In this document: positions 60,585 to 64,000 of the stretch, piece after piece
How positions within the stretch are numbered: the first letter of the stretch is position 1
Layout: every line of letters begins with the position of its first letter
From: CAVRCT01 sp963719645
GTDB lineage: Bacteria; Pseudomonadota; Gammaproteobacteria; DSM-16500
NCBI GenBank assembly: GCA_963719645.1
Contig: CAVRCT010000005.1
Location: forward strand, 248,001 to 312,000
Reading direction: 5' to 3'
DNA: 64,000 nt
Notes under the pieces: model-generated
The model's input: the letters and a program-made list of their open reading frames with translations, nothing else
What the model was told of the DNA's origin: nothing
Databases searched by the model: none
Position numbers and translations under genes: made by a program

Positions 60585-63446
60585 ATGAAACCACGAGAAC
60601 TCGAATCAAAAGACACATTCGATTTAGAAGCCGATGCTCATTCATCTGAATTTAAAAGAGATGATTCGGTAACTCCATTTCACGCGCTTACTTTAGCGTA
60701 TAACTTACCTGGTTTAGTTCTAAGCGATGCAAAAGAAGATAAATTGACGAGCCCTCCAAAAACAATGGTTAGTCAACCACTAGAAATAAAACAAGTTCCA
60801 TATTTACCTTCGCCTTTTGCGAATTATGCATTTAATCAATCACTCTCTCAAGCAAGTGAACACGATATGCTGGGCATCTTCGCATTACTCGCGCGCATTG
60901 GTGGATTTTCAGAGGATATTAGTGTTCTTATTATCTGCTACTTAGTCGATAAAGAATCTTTTGATAAAGAACCCAATAAATTTAAGAATTTAAAAACTAC
61001 CAGTCCTGTCCAAGTGTTTTCTGAGGCTCCCGAAATACTTACCTTCAGCCAACAACTTCCAAGTAATGAAGTTATTAAAAAAAGAATGACAAAATTGCAT
61101 CAAGGACAAGTAGGTATTTATGCAGATTTGACAGGAACAAAGAATAATCCAACGATTCATTTAGCTGTTACAGTAGATCCAATCGTAGGAAATAAAGAAA
61201 TGTTTACTTTTGTAGATTATTATAATGGTGATGCAGTCAATCGATGGCTAGATCAAAAACCACGTGTCAATCACAATGTTTTTGTTTATGTTAATGATGA
61301 CATAAGAAGGCTTGTTCCTCTTATGAATGCTGAAAGAGGGAGGAAAGTGTGGTCGAAACGCCCTACAGCTGGCTCTTTTTGTGACACTGTCATAAATCGC
61401 ATAGCAGAGATAATTGTTGAAAAAGCCGTTACCAGTGATTTAGTTTTTGTTTTAGAAGCGCATCGTTATACATCATCTTATGAAGATTTGAGCTCAGCAC
61501 GACAATTAATTCGTAGATCTCTCATCCGCGCCGCTATTAGGTATATTATCTATGAAGAAGAAAAGTTGGGTATCAAGATACCTAGACAGGACGTACTAAA
61601 AAATTATTTAGAAGATGAAGGTTTTATTTCTTCCGTTCTTAGGGGTACTTTTTCATTACATGATCATTTAAAAAATGATATAGAACGTTTGTGTCGTGAC
61701 AACCCAAAAATAAGCCGAAAATTATACGTTATGCTGCAAGGGAAAACGGAAACGGGTTGGATAGAGATTCAGTGTACATCAGCAGTAATTCAATCGGATC
61801 CACTCTTGATGCAAGTCGCGGCACTTGTTGGCAATGGAAGCTTCCAGCCAAGAGAAGCTGACACTGTGATGCAATGGCATAATGAACTTAGATATAAACA
61901 TGTCGATGTTTATTCTCGAATGTTTGCATATTATCCTGATACGAATACGGATGCTGTTAATTTAAATCAAGTGGCTTTTTTTAAAGCCGGCACTATCCAT
62001 CAGTTTGAATATCAACCTTATCTCGTACCTCAAGATCGACATATTTCTTTTGATATTCAACTCAATCAAGTTTTAGTAAGGTATGCTGTGACTATTCCAC
62101 CTATCTTACATTTGCCATCACACGAATTTAGCACAACCTTATCCGAACAAAATGCTCGAACTTATCCAGTTGTTGATGCAGCCATAAAATGGATTGATCA
62201 AACCAATCAGTTATTTGATCATCTAGATGTAAAATTTAACTTACGTCAACTGTATGCTCGATACATAAATTTTCCAGAAAGTTTTTCGCCAAAAAATAGG
62301 CTGTTTTTGCGTAAAGTAAAATTTATTAGAGAGTTATTATGCACGGCATTGAATAATGGTCAACCGATTCAACACATCCTTTTTATTCATAAATACGATC
62401 TTGATGAAGGGATGAAAGCAGTTACACCACAAAAGCTTTTAACTTCAAATCAAGATGGCGCAGAAAATAAAGAGTTTGATAGTTTAGTTAAGAGCATATT
62501 AACTATAAATACGATGCGTCGAATTCCATTGCGTGATAGACGTACGTTGATTCTTTCTACCAATTTTGGATATTTAATCGATCCATTGGGTGACAATCAA
62601 CTCATTGATTACCAAAAAATCCCAATTAAATTCTTGTGCGAATTGGTTAGGTTAATGGAACCAATAGATTGGCAATTTGTGAAGAGGGATATGCTCAAAG
62701 AATTCAAACTCGCCTGGTTAGAAGATGGCGCTGAAATTTTTACTATACCGTTGAGTGATGGGAGCAGTTATGTTCCTACTCATGATCCCTATATAGCTTA
62801 CTTAGTGAGTCCATCACAAGAAAGATATTGTGTAAATTGGAATACAGTTTCACCTGATTTTATATTCAAATTATACAGCTTAATCAACGAACCTTTTGAT
62901 CGCCATTTTTTTATGACCATGGCTAATAAATATTATCTCCATCTTATCGCTGTAAAAGAATATTTTTCTGCGGTTGCGAATGATATTGTTCTCGACCATG
63001 ATAAACAAGATACAATTTATGAAGAGACATCAATTCATCCAGAGAGTAAAAAAACAATTAACAAAATCCATGCTGATTTATTAAAATTAAATCGTTCATT
63101 TATTAATGATCCATTAACAGATCAAGTTGATAGAGAGGCATTTTCAGCGTTAAATGATATTTTAACCCGAGACAAATCTAAATTACGTTCTTTAGTAAAC
63201 TTTCAAAAATCGTTACAGTGTGTTAGTCAAAACAACATTCGTCGCTCTCATACGTGGGATCGCTATCTTGCAGATGCTTTGTCTATTTTGTTTGTTCTTC
63301 CCGCTTTATATAGAGCGTGTGTGAGTTATCACAAGTACAACACATTTCGTTTTTGGCAGCCAGAAAAGGCGCGAGTTTGTCGTGCGCTAAATGCAAGGGT
63401 CGATAATTTTTCTCGCCTCGAGATGACAACACGCGGTATTGTTTAG
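60585..63446 (+). CDS. Large orphan protein (953 residues)
   Basis: Acidic, AT-rich coding, no signal peptide. Near residue 90-125, MLGIFALLARIGGFSEDISVL followed by CYLV is a helical pair of the sort seen in F-box-like motifs, but this is weak. Middle parts show RYIIYEEEKLGIKIPRQDVL and WIEIQCTSAV without a known domain. A single hydrophobic segment LADALSILFVLPALYRACV lies near 910. No family recognised; size, orphan status and island setting suggest a translocated effector. The start at 60585 has a weak AGGA 13 bases upstream. Confidence 0.65.
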   Translation: MKPRELESKDTFDLEADAHSSEFKRDDSVTPFHALTLAYNLPGLVLSDAKEDKLTSPPKTMVSQPLEIKQVPYLPSPFANYAFNQSLSQASEHDMLGIFALLARIGGFSEDISVLIICYLVDKESFDKEPNKFKNLKTTSPVQVFSEAPEILTFSQQLPSNEVIKKRMTKLHQGQVGIYADLTGTKNNPTIHLAVTVDPIVGNKEMFTFVDYYNGDAVNRWLDQKPRVNHNVFVYVNDDIRRLVPLMNAERGRKVWSKRPTAGSFCDTVINRIAEIIVEKAVTSDLVFVLEAHRYTSSYEDLSSARQLIRRSLIRAAIRYIIYEEEKLGIKIPRQDVLKNYLEDEGFISSVLRGTFSLHDHLKNDIERLCRDNPKISRKLYVMLQGKTETGWIEIQCTSAVIQSDPLLMQVAALVGNGSFQPREADTVMQWHNELRYKHVDVYSRMFAYYPDTNTDAVNLNQVAFFKAGTIHQFEYQPYLVPQDRHISFDIQLNQVLVRYAVTIPPILHLPSHEFSTTLSEQNARTYPVVDAAIKWIDQTNQLFDHLDVKFNLRQLYARYINFPESFSPKNRLFLRKVKFIRELLCTALNNGQPIQHILFIHKYDLDEGMKAVTPQKLLTSNQDGAENKEFDSLVKSILTINTMRRIPLRDRRTLILSTNFGYLIDPLGDNQLIDYQKIPIKFLCELVRLMEPIDWQFVKRDMLKEFKLAWLEDGAEIFTIPLSDGSSYVPTHDPYIAYLVSPSQERYCVNWNTVSPDFIFKLYSLINEPFDRHFFMTMANKYYLHLIAVKEYFSAVANDIVLDHDKQDTIYEETSIHPESKKTINKIHADLLKLNRSFINDPLTDQVDREAFSALNDILTRDKSKLRSLVNFQKSLQCVSQNNIRRSHTWDRYLADALSILFVLPALYRACVSYHKYNTFRFWQPEKARVCRALNARVDNFSRLEMTTRGIV

Positions 63447-63485
63447 CTTTGAGAGAGTTCAGTCATTCAGAATGACAGCGCTTTC

Positions 63486-64000
63486 TTATTCTTTACGCAA
63501 TTCCAACAAATGAATCCGTCGAGTGTCACTGTGTAACACTTTAAAACGAAATTGGCTCAGCTTAATTGTTTCGCCGCGTTTTGGAAAATGACCAAAGCCT
63601 TTTAAGACTAATCCGCCAATCGTATCAAATTCTTCATCGCTTAAATCCGAATCGAAATACTCATTGAAATCATCGATAGGCGTGGCTGCTTTCACCGTGT
63701 AAGTGCCATCAGCATGTTTTTTAATATCGTCTTCTTCATCGGTGTCATATTCATCTTCAATGCTGCCGACAATTTGTTCCAATACATCTTCAATCGTAAT
63801 CAGTCCAGCGACATGGCCATATTCATCAATGACGATGGCAATATGATTTCGATTGACACGAAATTCTCGTAATAAAATATCTAAGCGTTTACTTTGCGGA
63901 GTGAAAACAGCAACACGCAGCATGTCGCGGATTGAAAAATCCTGTGTGTTTTTATGAAAACAATATTTCAATAAATCTTTGGCGAGCAAAATGCCAATTA
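63486..64000 (-). CDS. corC: HlyC/CorC family transporter, C-terminal part (runs off window end)
   Basis: The frame is open to the window edge (reading IGILLAKDLL), so the visible 171 residues are the C-terminal half. A CBS pair with FRVNRNHIAIVIDEYGHVAG and TIEDVLEQIVGSIEDEYD, then the CorC_HlyC transport-associated domain (FDTIGGLVLKGFGHFPKRGE). CorC-type proteins take part in Mg/Co homeostasis, often near the apolipoprotein acyltransferase gene lnt. It marks the return to core genome after the island. Confidence 0.9.
   Translation of the reverse strand, partial: IGILLAKDLLKYCFHKNTQDFSIRDMLRVAVFTPQSKRLDILLREFRVNRNHIAIVIDEYGHVAGLITIEDVLEQIVGSIEDEYDTDEEDDIKKHADGTYTVKAATPIDDFNEYFDSDLSDEEFDTIGGLVLKGFGHFPKRGETIKLSQFRFKVLHSDTRRIHLLELRKE

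Overview
The window reads as a chromosomal stretch of a moderately AT-rich gammaproteobacterium. The ubiquinone gene coq7, a two-subunit glycyl-tRNA synthetase, an LPS heptose/core block (gmhB, waaG, waaP), the yggS-proC-yggT-rdgB neighbourhood and several large orphan proteins of effector type fit the Legionellales (Legionella/Coxiella/Aquicella relatives). The order-level placement is inference; no rRNA or species marker is present.

Layout. 1-1.1 kb: a GDP-mannose 3,5-epimerase-like gene and the first 27 codons of a family-2 glycosyltransferase. 1.3-10 kb: tgt, coq7, two small membrane proteins, then a leftward operon proC-yggT-rdgB-ABC ATPase-ABC permease; yggS is separated from proC by a putative glycoside-hydrolase-like secreted protein and a palindromic repeat. 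10.2-15 kb: pckA, an SseB-domain protein, a thiolase, and overlapping pyrE-pyrF that resemble the two halves of eukaryotic UMP synthase. 15.1-22 kb: a FecR-domain secreted protein, a CHASE2 adenylate cyclase and two tandem TpsB/FhaC-type outer-membrane transporters. 22.4-29.5 kb: an orphan 322-residue protein, a KAP P-loop NTPase, a POT peptide transporter overlapping oligopeptidase A. 29.7-40.4 kb: glyQ-glyS-gmhB-acyltransferase, an RsiV-like protein, waaG-waaP-tandem kinase, gabD. 41.2-47.6 kb: a tightly packed leftward operon (saccharopine/lysine 6-dehydrogenase family, ALDH7, D-2-hydroxyglutarate dehydrogenase-like, DUF1338) that spells out lysine degradation through 2-aminoadipate to 2-oxoglutarate, lacking only the aminotransferase. 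47.7-52.5 kb: orphan, GIY-YIG, thioesterase, orphan, priA. 52.6-52.8 kb: tRNA-Leu(CAA) and tRNA-Arg(CCT).

From the tRNA-Arg gene to about 63.4 kb the DNA looks like a decaying accessory island: an ORC-like ATPase + DUF3800 + small putative nuclease module with its own promoter and tandem operator, a truncated RhuM gene, an AbiE-type antitoxin whose toxin partner is deleted, an IS5-type transposase remnant, and three large orphan proteins (leucine-rich, coiled-coil membrane, 953 residues). The window ends inside corC.

Several families of palindromic, non-coding repeats pepper the intergenic regions. The most striking (family B, four copies of about 237 bp) has long terminal inverted repeats, 11-bp target duplications at two copies and sub-hairpins that vary by paired substitutions. 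Another (family A) has perfect 50-bp arms and has grown into a 500-bp palindrome of tandem units. Some repeats run into genes and supply stop codons or peptide tails.
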